From Chloroflexota bacterium (GTDB lineage: Bacteria; Chloroflexota; Ktedonobacteria; Ktedonobacterales; JADMIN01), in the NCBI GenBank assembly GCA_021323855.1, contig JAJPKE010000016.1, positions 62,001-126,000 of the forward strand: a stretch of 64,000 bases of DNA, in the 5' to 3' direction. Below, one piece after another: positions 1 to 9,150 of this stretch; within the stretch, counting starts at the first letter, position 1; the number at the start of each line of letters is the position of its first letter. A program made the translations under genes and the position numbers. The notes under the pieces were generated by a model, which saw only the letters and a program-made list of their open reading frames with translations, did no database searches and was not told where the DNA came from.

Positions 1-818
1 GCGGCGTTTAGCGCGCCACCGATGCCGCCGACCAGCGCGCCAAGACCGAAAGCCATCAGCTTCGTGCGCACAAGATTCACGCCAGCCACCGATGCCGCCG
101 TTTCATCTTCGCGAATGGCGATCCAGGCGCGCCCAATGCTGGAGCCACGTAGCGAGGTCACGCCAAGAATGACGAGCACCACCAGAGCAAGGGTCAGATA
201 GTAGAAGGGATACTGGTTGAGCGGATCGGAGAAGGTAATGGGGCCGACATCCGGCGGTGGGCTGGCGCTCATACCAAACTGGCCGAAGAACCACGGCACA
301 TTCTGGAAGACAATGGGCACAATCTCGCCAAAACCGAGTGTAACGATGGCGAGATAATCGCCGCGCAGACGCAGCGTTGGCGCGCCAAGCAGAATGCCAA
401 AAAGACAGGCCAGCAGCGCAGCCAGTGGTATCAAAAGCCAGAACAACTGCCCACTGAAGCTTGGGATGGGAATGGATTTGCCCTGCGCATTCTGCAGGAA
501 GCCATAGGTGCCGACCGCGACGGTATACGAGCCAATCACGAAGAAGGCGACATAGCCGAGGTCCAGCAGACCGGCATAGCCGACGACGATGTTCAGACCG
601 AGCGCCAGGATGATATAGGTGCCTATGGCAATGGAGGTGGTCACCAGGCTGGGATCTATGCCATCCAGCACGAATGGCAGGATGATACATACCACCAGCA
701 GGATGATGCCAAGCCGCCAGCCGGAGAGATACCAGCGTAGCTCACGACCCGCGATTTTGTTAGAAAGTACCGCGCTGATACTATCGGAAAGTTGGGCGCG
801 AATGTTGGTTGCGCTCAT
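1..818 (-). CDS. livM: Branched-chain amino-acid ABC transporter permease LivM (partial, 3' end outside window)
   Basis: This is a membrane permease subunit of a high-affinity branched-chain amino-acid (or related amide/amino acid) importer. About 272 residues are visible. The ATG at 818 is preceded by TAGGAGAAG, a good ribosome site. The protein has a soluble N-terminus followed by repeated hydrophobic segments and family motifs such as LALGLNIVVGYAGLLDLGY, LRGDYLAIVTLGFGEI and GRAWIAIREDE, which are typical of LivM. It lies 26 bp after livH on the same strand, so the two are almost surely cotranscribed. The ATPase genes livG and livF are expected beyond the left edge. The family call is firm; the substrate is inferred only from the family. 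Confidence 0.93.
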   Translation of the reverse strand, partial: MSATNIRAQLSDSISAVLSNKIAGRELRWYLSGWRLGIILLVVCIILPFVLDGIDPSLVTTSIAIGTYIILALGLNIVVGYAGLLDLGYVAFFVIGSYTVAVGTYGFLQNAQGKSIPIPSFSGQLFWLLIPLAALLACLFGILLGAPTLRLRGDYLAIVTLGFGEIVPIVFQNVPWFFGQFGMSASPPPDVGPITFSDPLNQYPFYYLTLALVVLVILGVTSLRGSSIGRAWIAIREDETAASVAGVNLVRTKLMAFGLGALVGGIGGALNA

Positions 819-844
819 ATGCTTCTCCTACTCCCCCTACACCC

Positions 845-1804
845 TTATACCTTATCCGGAACCTGCTGGCCAAGCAGACCAGAGGGCCTGAACACGAGGA
901 TGAGAACCAGCACGGCAAACACAACCGCCAGGCTCCACTGGAACCCGCCAGGGATAAATTGAATCGCCAGCGACTGAATCAAGCCGATCAGGAAACCGCC
1001 AAACACTGCGCCATAGATATTGCCGATGCCACCAAGAACGGCGGCAGTAAAAGCGATCAGGCCAAGCTGGAAGCCGGTGAGATACCACACCTGCCCAATA
1101 TACATGTTATAAACCACAGCAGCCGCTCCGGCCAGTGCGCCGCCGATCAGGAAGGTGATGGAGATGGTGCGATTGATGTTGACGCCCATCAAGGCGGCGG
1201 CTTCGGGGTCTTGCGCCGTCGCGCGCATGGCACGCCCAAGTTTGGTGGTGTTGATGAAGCGCGCCAGGCCATACATCATGGCGACAGCCAGCACGACGAT
1301 GAAGATGTCGAGATAATTCACTCTGGCGCCGAATATGGTGAATCCGCCGTGGGGGAAGATATCGGGGAAGGCATAGAAATTGGTGCCGCGCCAGAGTTGC
1401 ACGATGGTTTCGAGGATGAACGAGGCGCCGATGGCAGCGATCAAAGGTGCCAGACGCGGCGCTTTGCGCAAGCGGCGATACGCGACGCGCTCGAGTCCGG
1501 CGTTCAGAAATGCGGAAACTGCCATGCCAATGATGATGAGCAACAGTAGCACGCCGACCAGAGCAAACCCGCTCAACGGATGGTTCAATCCCATCATCTG
1601 CACGACGATGAAGGTTATCACGGTGCCCCACATGAAGATATCACCGTGCGCAAAGTTGATCAGTTCGATGATGCCGTAGACCAGGGTATATCCCAGCGCG
1701 ACCAGGGCATACATCGCGCCAAGCGTGATCCCATTCTCGATCTGTTGCAGAAAGATGTTGCTGCTGCTGCTGTTTGCGGCAAACACCGAGGCCAGCGTGA
1801 GCAT
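845..1804 (-). CDS. livH: Branched-chain amino-acid ABC transporter permease LivH
   Basis: This is the second permease of the Liv importer, 319 residues from the start chosen here. I prefer the ATG at 1804 because the residues upstream in the same frame (to 1924) lack family features and run into a hairpin. AGGGCGG lies just before the ATG as a weak ribosome site. The motif ITLGAMYALVALGYTLVYG with the following NFAHGD is diagnostic of LivH, and about eight hydrophobic segments follow. Late residues GGIGNIYGAVFGG are also typical. It sits between livK (upstream) and livM (downstream, 26 bp away). Confidence 0.95.
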   Translation of the reverse strand: MLTLASVFAANSSSSNIFLQQIENGITLGAMYALVALGYTLVYGIIELINFAHGDIFMWGTVITFIVVQMMGLNHPLSGFALVGVLLLLIIIGMAVSAFLNAGLERVAYRRLRKAPRLAPLIAAIGASFILETIVQLWRGTNFYAFPDIFPHGGFTIFGARVNYLDIFIVVLAVAMMYGLARFINTTKLGRAMRATAQDPEAAALMGVNINRTISITFLIGGALAGAAAVVYNMYIGQVWYLTGFQLGLIAFTAAVLGGIGNIYGAVFGGFLIGLIQSLAIQFIPGGFQWSLAVVFAVLVLILVFRPSGLLGQQVPDKV

Positions 1805-1910
1805 AGTTATCCGCCCTTCTAGCTGCGACGGCCTACCTACGAGGACGTATCGAAACGATTGTGACTTGAAAACGCCAGAAACGATATGGTGGGTGGTCAG
1901 AAGTATAGCA

Positions 1911-1941
1911 GGAGCAGGCCCCAATGTGAAAGGCCTGCTCC
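1911..1941. promoter_or_regulatory. Perfect 10-bp inverted repeat between livK and livH
   Basis: GGAGCAGGCC at 1911-1920 and GGCCTGCTCC at 1932-1941 form a perfect stem with an 11-nt loop. On the minus strand it falls between the binding-protein gene and the permease genes and has no T-run after it. Such stem-loops commonly lower expression of the permease genes relative to the abundant binding protein, by partial termination or by protecting upstream mRNA. On the plus strand a GCTTTT tract follows, but no plus-strand gene ends here. Confidence 0.55.
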
Positions 1942-2004
1942 GCTTTTCCTCACGAGTGAGGTCCCTCTAGACGAGTGAATCGCTCATTGCGCTAATGACG
2001 CCAA

Positions 2005-3279
2005 TTAGTCGTTCACCTGCGTCTTGAAGACCCACTGCTTTGTCGCCGGGTCTACGACATAGACACTGAACACCTTCTGGCCGGCGTTGTCGCCGTTGGA
2101 GTCGAAGTGGATTGTGCCCGTCAGACCGGTATAGGTGATAGCGGCGACCGCATCACGAACGTTGGCGCGGGTGACATCTTTGCCAGCGTTGATGACGTTG
2201 GTGATCGCCTGGATCTCGATATTGGCAGCATCATACGCCATTGCGCTGTACGGCAGCAGCGTGTTGTCCGGCTTGCCGGAGACATAGCTGGTGTAGGCGC
2301 TCTTGAATGCTGTGGCCGCCGCAGAGGTCAACTGCGAGTTATCTGGCGCGGCAACGGTGCCATAGGTGTTGACCGCCGCATCGCCAGCCGTCTGCAACCA
2401 GGCCGGGTCATCGGCGATACCGTCGCCGCCGACCATCGGGCCGTTATATCCAGCAGCCACCAGCGCCTTCTTCAGCGCGCCGCCGCCACCGGAGGTGACA
2501 CCACCATAGAAGACGACATCCGGCTTGAGTCCGGCAATCGTCGAGGCCAGCGACGAGACGTTGCTGATCTGGGCGGAGGTGATGGATGTGCGCGACCCGA
2601 CCGTTGTTCCACCGTTGCTGGTGAATGTGGTGGTGAAGAAGTCCGCAAGGCCTTTGCCATAGACCGTGTCATCGTCAACGACGAAGGCCGTCTTGGCGCT
2701 GATTGGCGGGGCGGCGGCAATCTGCGCATCCACCTTGCCCTGGGCCACGTCATTACCGCAGATGCGGAAGTAGGCATCCGGCTTGCCAGCGGGGTGCAGC
2801 AGGCTGAAGTTGATGCCGTTGGCATCGGCATACTGCTGAAGTGTCAGGCCGGGGTTGGTGTTGGTCGGGCTGATCATCGTCAGGCCGGCGGCGTTGGTGA
2901 TCGGAATCGCCACTTTGGCGATGCCGCTGTTGAATGGGCCAACCACGGCGACGACATTGGCATTGCTGACCAGCGCATGAGCGGCTGTCGAACCAATGCC
3001 AGTATCCGGACCACTTGCACCCTCATAGTTTTGGTGGTCAACAGTCAACTTGTAGCCGTTCGGCAACTTGGCCTGGCTCACCGCTAGGTCTACACCATAC
3101 TGGGTTGGCAGGCCAACGCTGGCGTCGGTGCCCGAGACGGGAAGCAGCGTGCCAAGCTGGATATTCTTGTTGCCACTGCTGCCACCACTGCCGCAGGCGG
3201 CCAATGTCAGCACCAGAGCAAAGGTTGCCGCTATGGGAACGAGTGATCCCTTGGCAAAGGCTCGTACAATTCGGCGCAT
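2005..3279 (-). CDS. livK: Branched-chain amino-acid ABC transporter substrate-binding lipoprotein
   Basis: This is the extracellular receptor of the Liv importer, 424 residues. It has a lipoprotein signal peptide with Arg/Lys near the N-terminus, a hydrophobic core and a lipobox LAAC with the lipidated Cys at residue 29, followed by a Gly/Ser-rich linker. The mature part is a periplasmic-binding-protein type I fold (Peripla_BP_6): it opens with IQLGTLLPVSGTDASVG and later shows VVAVVGPFNSGIAKVAIP and DVVFYGGVTSGGGG. GGAGG lies 12 bp before the ATG. It is the first gene of the livK-livH-livM order. Cys anchoring in the membrane fits a monoderm cell. Confidence 0.95.
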   Translation of the reverse strand: MRRIVRAFAKGSLVPIAATFALVLTLAACGSGGSSGNKNIQLGTLLPVSGTDASVGLPTQYGVDLAVSQAKLPNGYKLTVDHQNYEGASGPDTGIGSTAAHALVSNANVVAVVGPFNSGIAKVAIPITNAAGLTMISPTNTNPGLTLQQYADANGINFSLLHPAGKPDAYFRICGNDVAQGKVDAQIAAAPPISAKTAFVVDDDTVYGKGLADFFTTTFTSNGGTTVGSRTSITSAQISNVSSLASTIAGLKPDVVFYGGVTSGGGGALKKALVAAGYNGPMVGGDGIADDPAWLQTAGDAAVNTYGTVAAPDNSQLTSAAATAFKSAYTSYVSGKPDNTLLPYSAMAYDAANIEIQAITNVINAGKDVTRANVRDAVAAITYTGLTGTIHFDSNGDNAGQKVFSVYVVDPATKQWVFKTQVND

Positions 3280-3842
3280 AGGCTAACCGCACCTCCAAAT
3301 AAGAAATGAACACGAAACGACAGAGAGCGCTTACCGCCAGACGAGGACGCGCCGGGGATACGCGCCCGACAAAACAACCCGCTTTCCAGAAAACAGCACG
3401 CGGGCTTACCTACAATACGTCATGTCCTGTGCAAATCTCACACAAGACATCTGGCAATTTCCCAACAGGCGGGAAGAGACCAGGAGAACGCGACCGAAAA
3501 CGACATAGCGATGAGAAAATGATCTGGACATTGCAGGCTGAATGTGTAGCGGCGCATGACCTCCGCTGAACGATGCGCTCTCCCCGAACGACAACGGCAT
3601 CTGCCTGCCACTCGTATCCCCCCCGCGCATAGCGTGCGTGGCAATGTGATGCGCTCTATGTGTACGACATTGTACCAGTACAACACAAGAGTATCACAAG
3701 AGCTATTCCAAAAATATGAGAATCCCCACCCCTAACCCCTCCCTCGTGCGCGGGAGATGGGGAACGGCGGGGTGGCGGATATATCCGCGCCTGGCGCCTT
3801 CTGAGCGACGAAGCTTGCCTGCACTGGCTAGAAGCGGGCGAC
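3280..3842. other. Intergenic region upstream of livK, with one palindromic repeat
   Basis: No convincing gene is seen; short frames here lack family features. It must contain the livK promoter but I could not fix it. A 14-bp palindrome TTGTACCAGTACAA lies at 3670-3683 and could be an operator. A degraded copy of the CCCTCTCCC/GGGAGAGGG repeat lies at about 3724-3766. Confidence 0.5.
3724..3766. repeat. Dispersed palindromic repeat family A, copy 1 (degraded)
   Basis: CCCCACCCCTAACCCCTCCC is followed by a short GTGCGCGGGAGA arm and GGGG. The copy shares its core with the elements at 9122-9345, 21353-21466 and 34301-34341. The GTGCGCGGGAGA spacer is the same as in the 21.4 kb copy. Confidence 0.6.
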
Positions 3843-4268
3843 CTATTGTAGCGTGTGAATGGCGCTGAGTTTGCGTTCGTTTCCAATCAGCGATGCGGCG
3901 GCGGGAACGGGATGAGACAAACATGCTGAGATACGGGGGGGGTAGAGACGATGGCTGACTAAAGATGCTGGGGCGAATGACACTTGCGGCTCGGTTGTTG
4001 ATTCTCTATTGGCGCTGCCAGACCTCCTGGCTTTGCGCGTAGTGGCGGCGAGCGTGGTAAATGCCGTCCGCTCATCCGGCGAGAGATCGAGCGCCTCGAT
4101 CAGCAGCGCCAGCGTTTCGCGTCGTGGAAGGTGTGGCACGCCGCGTTCGAGGTTGCCGATGCTATCAATGCTGACGCCCGCGCGTTCGGCGAGTTCCGCC
4201 TGCGTCAACCCAAGCGCCTGACGATGTTGCCGCAACAGGCGGCCCAGCGCGCTTACATCATTCCCCAT
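3843..4268 (-). pseudogene. Truncated XRE-type regulator, remnant of an XRE/NB-ARC protein
   Basis: The 141 residues begin at the ATG at 4268, the start that matches the family. Residues 8-73 are an XRE helix-turn-helix with LGLTQAELAERAGVS and a following LERGVPHLPR, then the LLIEALDLSPDERTAF segment typical of large actinobacterial and Ktedonobacterial regulators. A basic linker and HPVPAAASLIGNERKLSAI (about 119-137) follow, which resembles the entry to the NB-ARC ATPase region (usual form: P-V-P-x-T-x-L-I-G-R-E-x-E). The frame then stops, so the ATPase and TPR parts are missing. An eight-G tract (plus strand, 3935-3942) lies inside the linker. It may still make a small DNA-binding protein, but it reads as a broken gene. 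Confidence 0.6.
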
Positions 4269-4529
4269 GTGGTGACTATCCCTTCTCCATGTCAAACAAT
4301 CCGAATTCCTGCTTCAAAGCAAGCCGCGTGAACGGCGCCCCTATCTTCTCACGTCTTTTGCTGAGTTGCAAGCCCCGTTTTCCACACTATTTTCCGGATG
4401 ATATTCCGGCTTATTTTCCGTATTTTCGGTGTACTTACGAGGAGCGGTCAGGTACAGTTGGGCACGAGAACTTTGATGCCACGCAATTGGAGCGCGGTAT
4501 AAAGCGCTACGCTAGAAAGGGTTTTACGG

Positions 4530-5786
4530 GTGTTTAGCAAAAAGAGTAGTTCATTCCCCCGGCATTTGACCGCCGCTTTTGCGATCATCTGCGCACTCAC
4601 CATATGCTTGGCTGGAGGTTTACAGCAGCAAGTCCATGCAGCGGGCAATCCTCCGAGCCATGTCCTTCCTTCTACAGTAGGAGGCATTGATTTTCTTCAC
4701 GGCGGCAATGCCAGTTTCAAGCATGGCGTTACACGGGTCAAGCCAAAAACAAAACAAGGCGCAGTTGGCAATATCGTCTGCCCGCCATGTGGCTGTAACT
4801 GCAACACTCATGCCGTCTATGGCACTGATCCGATTGTGTTTATCCATGGTATTAGCTATAACAGCAGTATTACCTGTACTGGATCTGGCGGGTTGTGGTC
4901 CAATCCAATCTCCTACCTCCAAAATTGGCATATTGGCTTAGGAAGCGACGAGATCCTCTGGACGGGACAATTCTACACCGTGGGATACTACGATCAAGAC
5001 GTGCGTTGTGGTTCTGATGCGCAACAGGGCGCACTCGGTTTCCAGTTGAGTACCCGTTACAATAATTGGGCACCGAAATGTAATGGCTATGGTGGTACCA
5101 ATAACAATGATCCGACGGTAGGCACCAATCATGAGAAACTTGAACATGTAAGTTGTGAGTTCGCCTGGTTCCTGTGGAATAGTTTCTCGTCTGCTGGCAT
5201 CAACGTTAAGATTGTTGCTCATAGTATGGGGGGACTAATCACACGGTACGCGATTCAGAAAGTCCAGCAGGGAGATCCTGCTTTTCCCCCACTGTTGTAT
5301 GTGAGTGACGTTGTTACCTTCTCAACGCCACATGGTGCATTGACCTACGATCAAACCAAGCTCTCGGATTACTTTTGTGGTTTCTGCACCCAGTCCACTG
5401 AGATGGGCACAGGATCATTCATGACTGACATAACCAACCACGATCACCCGAGTGCACTGAACGGTACTGATTGGACATTGATAGGTTCGCTTTGCAATTG
5501 CGACCCGTTAGATTGGCAGTCACAAGCGACCTATATGAGCAACAGTGGCGGACAGAGTAACAATCATCGCATTGGCTATAGCAGTGCCCCTGCTTGTCCT
5601 GGACAACCAGGATGGCCGGATGGCTACGACCACGGAAATTGGAGCAACGACCAGTGTGACACTTTTGATGCCTCGTATTGGTATTGTGATGGCTGTTCCC
5701 GTACCCAGTCGTCATTTTCTTTCTCCAACGCATCACCCCATTCCTTGCACGAGATGCTGTTTGCGTTCATCTATGTCAACTGGTGA
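4530..5786 (+). CDS. Secreted alpha/beta hydrolase, lipase-like
   Basis: This 418-residue protein starts at GTG 4530 behind AGAAAGG. The N-terminus is a Sec signal peptide (KKSSSFPRHLT, then a hydrophobic run, then VHAAG as a likely cleavage site). The mature part shows FIHGI (oxyanion loop strand), AHSMGG with the nucleophile Ser232, FSTPHGA (a lipase-type block) and a C-terminal SPHSLHEM that could hold the catalytic His. It contains many Cys (including CPPCGCNC), suggesting disulfides outside the cell, and is rich in Asn, Gly and Trp. Base composition is visibly more AT-rich than in the flanks. It most resembles esterase/lipases of the LipA/EstA type; the substrate is unknown. Confidence 0.8.
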   Translation: MFSKKSSSFPRHLTAAFAIICALTICLAGGLQQQVHAAGNPPSHVLPSTVGGIDFLHGGNASFKHGVTRVKPKTKQGAVGNIVCPPCGCNCNTHAVYGTDPIVFIHGISYNSSITCTGSGGLWSNPISYLQNWHIGLGSDEILWTGQFYTVGYYDQDVRCGSDAQQGALGFQLSTRYNNWAPKCNGYGGTNNNDPTVGTNHEKLEHVSCEFAWFLWNSFSSAGINVKIVAHSMGGLITRYAIQKVQQGDPAFPPLLYVSDVVTFSTPHGALTYDQTKLSDYFCGFCTQSTEMGTGSFMTDITNHDHPSALNGTDWTLIGSLCNCDPLDWQSQATYMSNSGGQSNNHRIGYSSAPACPGQPGWPDGYDHGNWSNDQCDTFDASYWYCDGCSRTQSSFSFSNASPHSLHEMLFAFIYVNW

Positions 5787-6130
5787 GTCAGTCAGACGGG
5801 AGGCTATCTTAATCCGCATGAGCATGGCTGGTGAGCGAATCAACAACCTAACTTCGATGGCCTCTGTTCTAGTGGCATGACGGTTGGTGGATGCCGAGTG
5901 GTATTCTCAAGTAGTACTCGTCGGCGTCCGCCCGTTTGTTGCGCAAGCTTAGTGTAGTGCCATAGACCCGTTTCCGGCTTCAATGTATTGCGGCGAGCAA
6001 GCAGGCTGATCTGTGTTGTCCGCATCTAATGAAGCATAAGGCACCCCTATGAGCAATAGACGACTTATTGACACTCTCTAGGCAAACGGCACAGTTAATC
6101 TGCTGCCCTCGTCTTGAAAGGTATGAGATT
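5787..6130. other. Gap between lipase and membrane-protein genes
   Basis: No gene is supported. A stem of nine pairs (GGATGCCGA at 5890-5898 with TCGGCGTCC near 5920-5928, one G-T pair) could act as a terminator for the lipase gene, but no T-run follows it. Confidence 0.35.
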
Positions 6131-6826
6131 ATGACAAACCTTATCACAACATTGCATACCCTCAAGGTATGGACCTTGCTGTCTGGCGCATGTGCCATAG
6201 TTCTTGCAGTCGAGGCTGTGCTGCTGCTTTTGATTTCATCTCCTCGTTCCCGTATATGGTGGATTGGTTTCATGGCAGGTATTCTTGGTGCGCTCGCAGT
6301 TGCCCTTGGCGAGCGCACGTATGGAGCCTACCTTGACCTCCAACCAGTTGCTACGTGTTCCTCCCCTAACTGTGCGCAATGGTATCCATGGATTGATCAG
6401 GCAGTAAGTCGTGCGCAGGTATTTGGTATCCTGCTTATTTGTTTTACTGCTGCTGTGTTGGGGCTTGGGGCAGTAATTGGTGTCATGAATGGAGTAGGTC
6501 CGATGCTCAACAGAGAACAACAGCGGGCACTAATGTCTCGCCGTCTTTCCAAAGTCGTTGGAGGAATTATTTTACTAAGCATCGGCGCTTACTTGCTCTC
6601 TCACGGAAGTGCTTACACGGCCCAATATATGTATTTGGCAAATTCCCAGAATGGTGGGGATAGTTTAGGGCAGATCCCACTCATAGAAGCTTTGATTGAG
6701 GCTGTGATTGGCCTCATTATGGTCGTGGCTGGGATACTGCTAGTAATGTTGAGTGCTGGTGGCAGAAATAGACGGACGCAGCCGACACCGACAGGTGGTT
6801 TATCAGGTGGAAATTTCCTGGCTTAG
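6131..6826 (+). CDS. Polytopic membrane protein of unknown function
   Basis: I chose the ATG at 6131 (GAAAG precedes it) because the track upstream in frame is not protein-like; this gives 231 residues. It has about five hydrophobic segments: near residues 13-36, 43-60, 93-120, 142-163 and 185-208. Two Cys (CSSPNC) lie in the first outer loop. The C-terminus is a polar Arg/Thr/Gly tail. No family was recognised. Like the lipase upstream it is AT-rich compared with the rest of the window, so the two may have arrived together. Confidence 0.7.
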   Translation: MTNLITTLHTLKVWTLLSGACAIVLAVEAVLLLLISSPRSRIWWIGFMAGILGALAVALGERTYGAYLDLQPVATCSSPNCAQWYPWIDQAVSRAQVFGILLICFTAAVLGLGAVIGVMNGVGPMLNREQQRALMSRRLSKVVGGIILLSIGAYLLSHGSAYTAQYMYLANSQNGGDSLGQIPLIEALIEAVIGLIMVVAGILLVMLSAGGRNRRTQPTPTGGLSGGNFLA

Positions 6827-7063
6827 TGAACAATTTGGTTGTGCAGGGATTGCCATTCTGTAATATATTCAGTTGGTGTTGGATGCCTTAAATATACAGG
6901 CCATCTGGCACCAGATCTGATTTGCCTGGCTACTGCATCTGCCACGTTAGAAGTTAGCATTCCTAAGTATAATCCAAGCTTGTCTTCTAAGCTACTTCAG
7001 GCACTGTAGTTGAGAACATGAGTTTGATGTGACTTCGGCGTATATAGCGAAAGCGAGGACGAG
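6827..7063. other. AT-rich intergenic spacer
   Basis: No gene or clear structure is seen. The local sequence stays AT-rich up to about 7040 and then returns to the usual composition, marking the right edge of the distinct patch. Confidence 0.4.
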
Positions 7064-7546
7064 ATGCGACGCGCAGAACTCATCAGTGGGCTACTCGCAG
7101 GTGTGTTGGGATTGATCTGTGCAATTGGCGGCACGCTGCTGCCGGTTGCTGGTGGAGGTGGCGGCACTGTGACCGAGCGGCTGCCGGATGGCAAGGTGAA
7201 GGTACTCGCCAGTGTCTATCACGCCAACAATCTCATTCAAGCGGCAGGGCCACAGGCGGCGCTGATGTTTATGACGGTTTTCACGCTGCTGTCGCTCTGG
7301 GCTATTGTCGTCACCGTGCAACATGTGCGGCAGCCGCGCACCGACCGGCTCCGCGATCTACGGATTGTGACGGCGCTGCTGTTCGCCGCTATCGTGGTTG
7401 GCGCGCCGATGATTGGATTCGCCTCCGGCCTGGCGACAGCGCTGCTCATCGGCCTATTGGCGTTTTTCTTCGTACCGAGCGCGCTCCTGCTGTTGATCTG
7501 CGCGATACTGGCGAGCGTCCGGCAGGTACGAAGCGCTACTGTATGA
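7064..7546 (+). CDS. Small four-helix membrane protein of unknown function
   Basis: This 160-residue protein starts at ATG 7064 behind GAGGACG. Four hydrophobic segments are seen near residues 8-30, 66-86, 100-122 and 124-150. A polar loop GGGGTVTERLPDGKVKVLAS lies between helix 1 and 2, probably outside the cell, and a charged loop RQPRTDRLRDLR between helix 2 and 3, probably inside. No family was recognised. Composition is normal for the genome, unlike the gene before it. Confidence 0.7.
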   Translation: MRRAELISGLLAGVLGLICAIGGTLLPVAGGGGGTVTERLPDGKVKVLASVYHANNLIQAAGPQAALMFMTVFTLLSLWAIVVTVQHVRQPRTDRLRDLRIVTALLFAAIVVGAPMIGFASGLATALLIGLLAFFFVPSALLLLICAILASVRQVRSATV

Positions 7547-7644
7547 GCTAGTAGCGGATTCTCATTGCCTCACAGTGTGCAGGTGCGCCATAATGGCCTC
7601 ATGATATGCAACACCGACTCACTATGAGCATAGAGGCCACTACT

Positions 7645-9150
7645 ATGAGCAATCCACCGGCGCATCGCCGTCCCCAAAGCACGCAAAACACGCAAAGCGC
7701 CCACACTATTCGTAGCGCGCGCAGTGTTGCGCAACACGCGGGGCATGCGCAGCCGCGCCGCAACAGAGACAAGAATAAGACGCCGGAGCCGCTGCAACTG
7801 ACGACCAGCGCGCAGAAGCGCAGCCCGTCACCGACGCTGGAGATCAACGAGGCCATTGCCGCGCGCCGCGCCGCCGGACATGATGTGCTACATCTGGGCT
7901 TCGGTGAGGCGACGTTGCCACTGCATCCGAAACTGCGCGAGGCGCTGGCGCAAGCCGCCACACAGACCGGCTACGCGCCGGTGCAGGGCATTCCGGCGTT
8001 GCGCGCGGCCATCGCTGACTATCTGGGGCGCGAACGCGGGCTGACGTATGACGCCGAACAGATCATCGTTGGGCCGGGGAGCAAGCCGCTGCTCTATGCG
8101 CTGCTTCAGATACTCGATGGCGACGTGCTGATTCCCCGGCCTTCCTGGGTCAGCTACGCGCCGCATGCGCGGCTGGCAGGACGGCAGGTGATCGGCGTGG
8201 AGACAGATGAGCGCGATCACCACACGCTGACGCCGCAGGCGCTGGCGGCGGCCTTCACGCGGGCGCAGCACAACGGAGCCAATCCTCGTGTGCTGGTGGT
8301 GAATACGCCGAGCAATCCGACCGGCGGCATGTTCAGCCGCGAGGATGCCGAGGCGCTGGCGGATTGGGCAAAGCATAAGGGCGTCACCATCGTCAGCGAC
8401 GAGATTTATGCTGAACTGGCGCATGGCTGGCGTCCGCACGTCTCACCGGCGATGTTCTATCCCGAAGGCACGATTGTCACCGGCGGACTCTCGAAGGGCT
8501 TCGCGGCTGGTGGCTGGCGGCTGGGCTATGCGGCGCTACCACGCCGCGAGAGCGGTAAGCAGCTGATGGCTGCGTTGCGAGCGCTGGCGAGCGAGGTCTG
8601 GTCAGCCGCCAGCGCACCCATCCAGGAGGCGGCAGTGATCGCCTACACACCAGATGATGACCTGCGCGCCTATCTGCGGCGCTCCGCGCGTCTCTATGGC
8701 TATGTCACCAATCGCCTGCATGCGGCGCTGGAACGCGCCGGACTGCGCTGCGCGCGTCCTGCTGGCGCTTTCTATCTCTATCCAGACTTTACACCGCTCC
8801 GCGCTGCGCTGGTGGACCAGGGCGTGATGACCAGTGTGGACCTGGCGCGGCGGCTGCTGGACCGCTACGACATCGCCACGCTGCCAGGGGTGGCCTTCGG
8901 TGAGCGACCAGAAACGCTGCGGCTGCGACTGGCGACGAGCATGTTCTTTGCCCAACCCAGCCAGACGGCGGAGGAGCGCGAGGCGGCGCTCTGGTCGCTG
9001 CTGGCACGCGCCGATACCCTGCCGGAAGGCGATAGCGACGCGACTCCTGACCTGCTGGATGCTTTGCCAGAACTGGCGCGGGCAGAACAACGGCTGGCGG
9101 CGTGCATCGCGGAGTTGAATAGACCTCACCCCCAACCCCCTCTCCCATAG
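7645..9150 (+). CDS. PLP-dependent class I/II aminotransferase
   Basis: The enzyme transfers amino groups through a pyridoxal-phosphate Schiff base. I chose the ATG at 7645 because GAGG sits 8 bp before it; two earlier ATGs (7606, 7624) have no ribosome site. The first 55 residues are a basic low-complexity extension absent from most family members. The fold then starts (LEINEAIAARRAAG), with NTPSNPTGG, VSDEIYAELAH and GGLSKGFAAGGWRLG, where Lys284 is the PLP-binding lysine. The substrate cannot be read; aspartate-type aminotransferases are closest. The last residues RPHPQPPLP and the stop codon come from a family A repeat, so the natural C-terminus was replaced or extended. Confidence 0.88.
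   Translation: MSNPPAHRRPQSTQNTQSAHTIRSARSVAQHAGHAQPRRNRDKNKTPEPLQLTTSAQKRSPSPTLEINEAIAARRAAGHDVLHLGFGEATLPLHPKLREALAQAATQTGYAPVQGIPALRAAIADYLGRERGLTYDAEQIIVGPGSKPLLYALLQILDGDVLIPRPSWVSYAPHARLAGRQVIGVETDERDHHTLTPQALAAAFTRAQHNGANPRVLVVNTPSNPTGGMFSREDAEALADWAKHKGVTIVSDEIYAELAHGWRPHVSPAMFYPEGTIVTGGLSKGFAAGGWRLGYAALPRRESGKQLMAALRALASEVWSAASAPIQEAAVIAYTPDDDLRAYLRRSARLYGYVTNRLHAALERAGLRCARPAGAFYLYPDFTPLRAALVDQGVMTSVDLARRLLDRYDIATLPGVAFGERPETLRLRLATSMFFAQPSQTAEEREAALWSLLARADTLPEGDSDATPDLLDALPELARAEQRLAACIAELNRPHPQPPLP

Noticed and set aside
103-690. Minus-strand frame of 195 codons inside livM
   Set aside because: It is out of frame with the livM reading frame, which has the membrane segments and family motifs; composition is Arg/His-rich as in shadow frames.
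809-1549. Plus-strand frame opposite livH
   Set aside because: It is antisense to a clear livH and rich in Asp/His/Gly without domain features.
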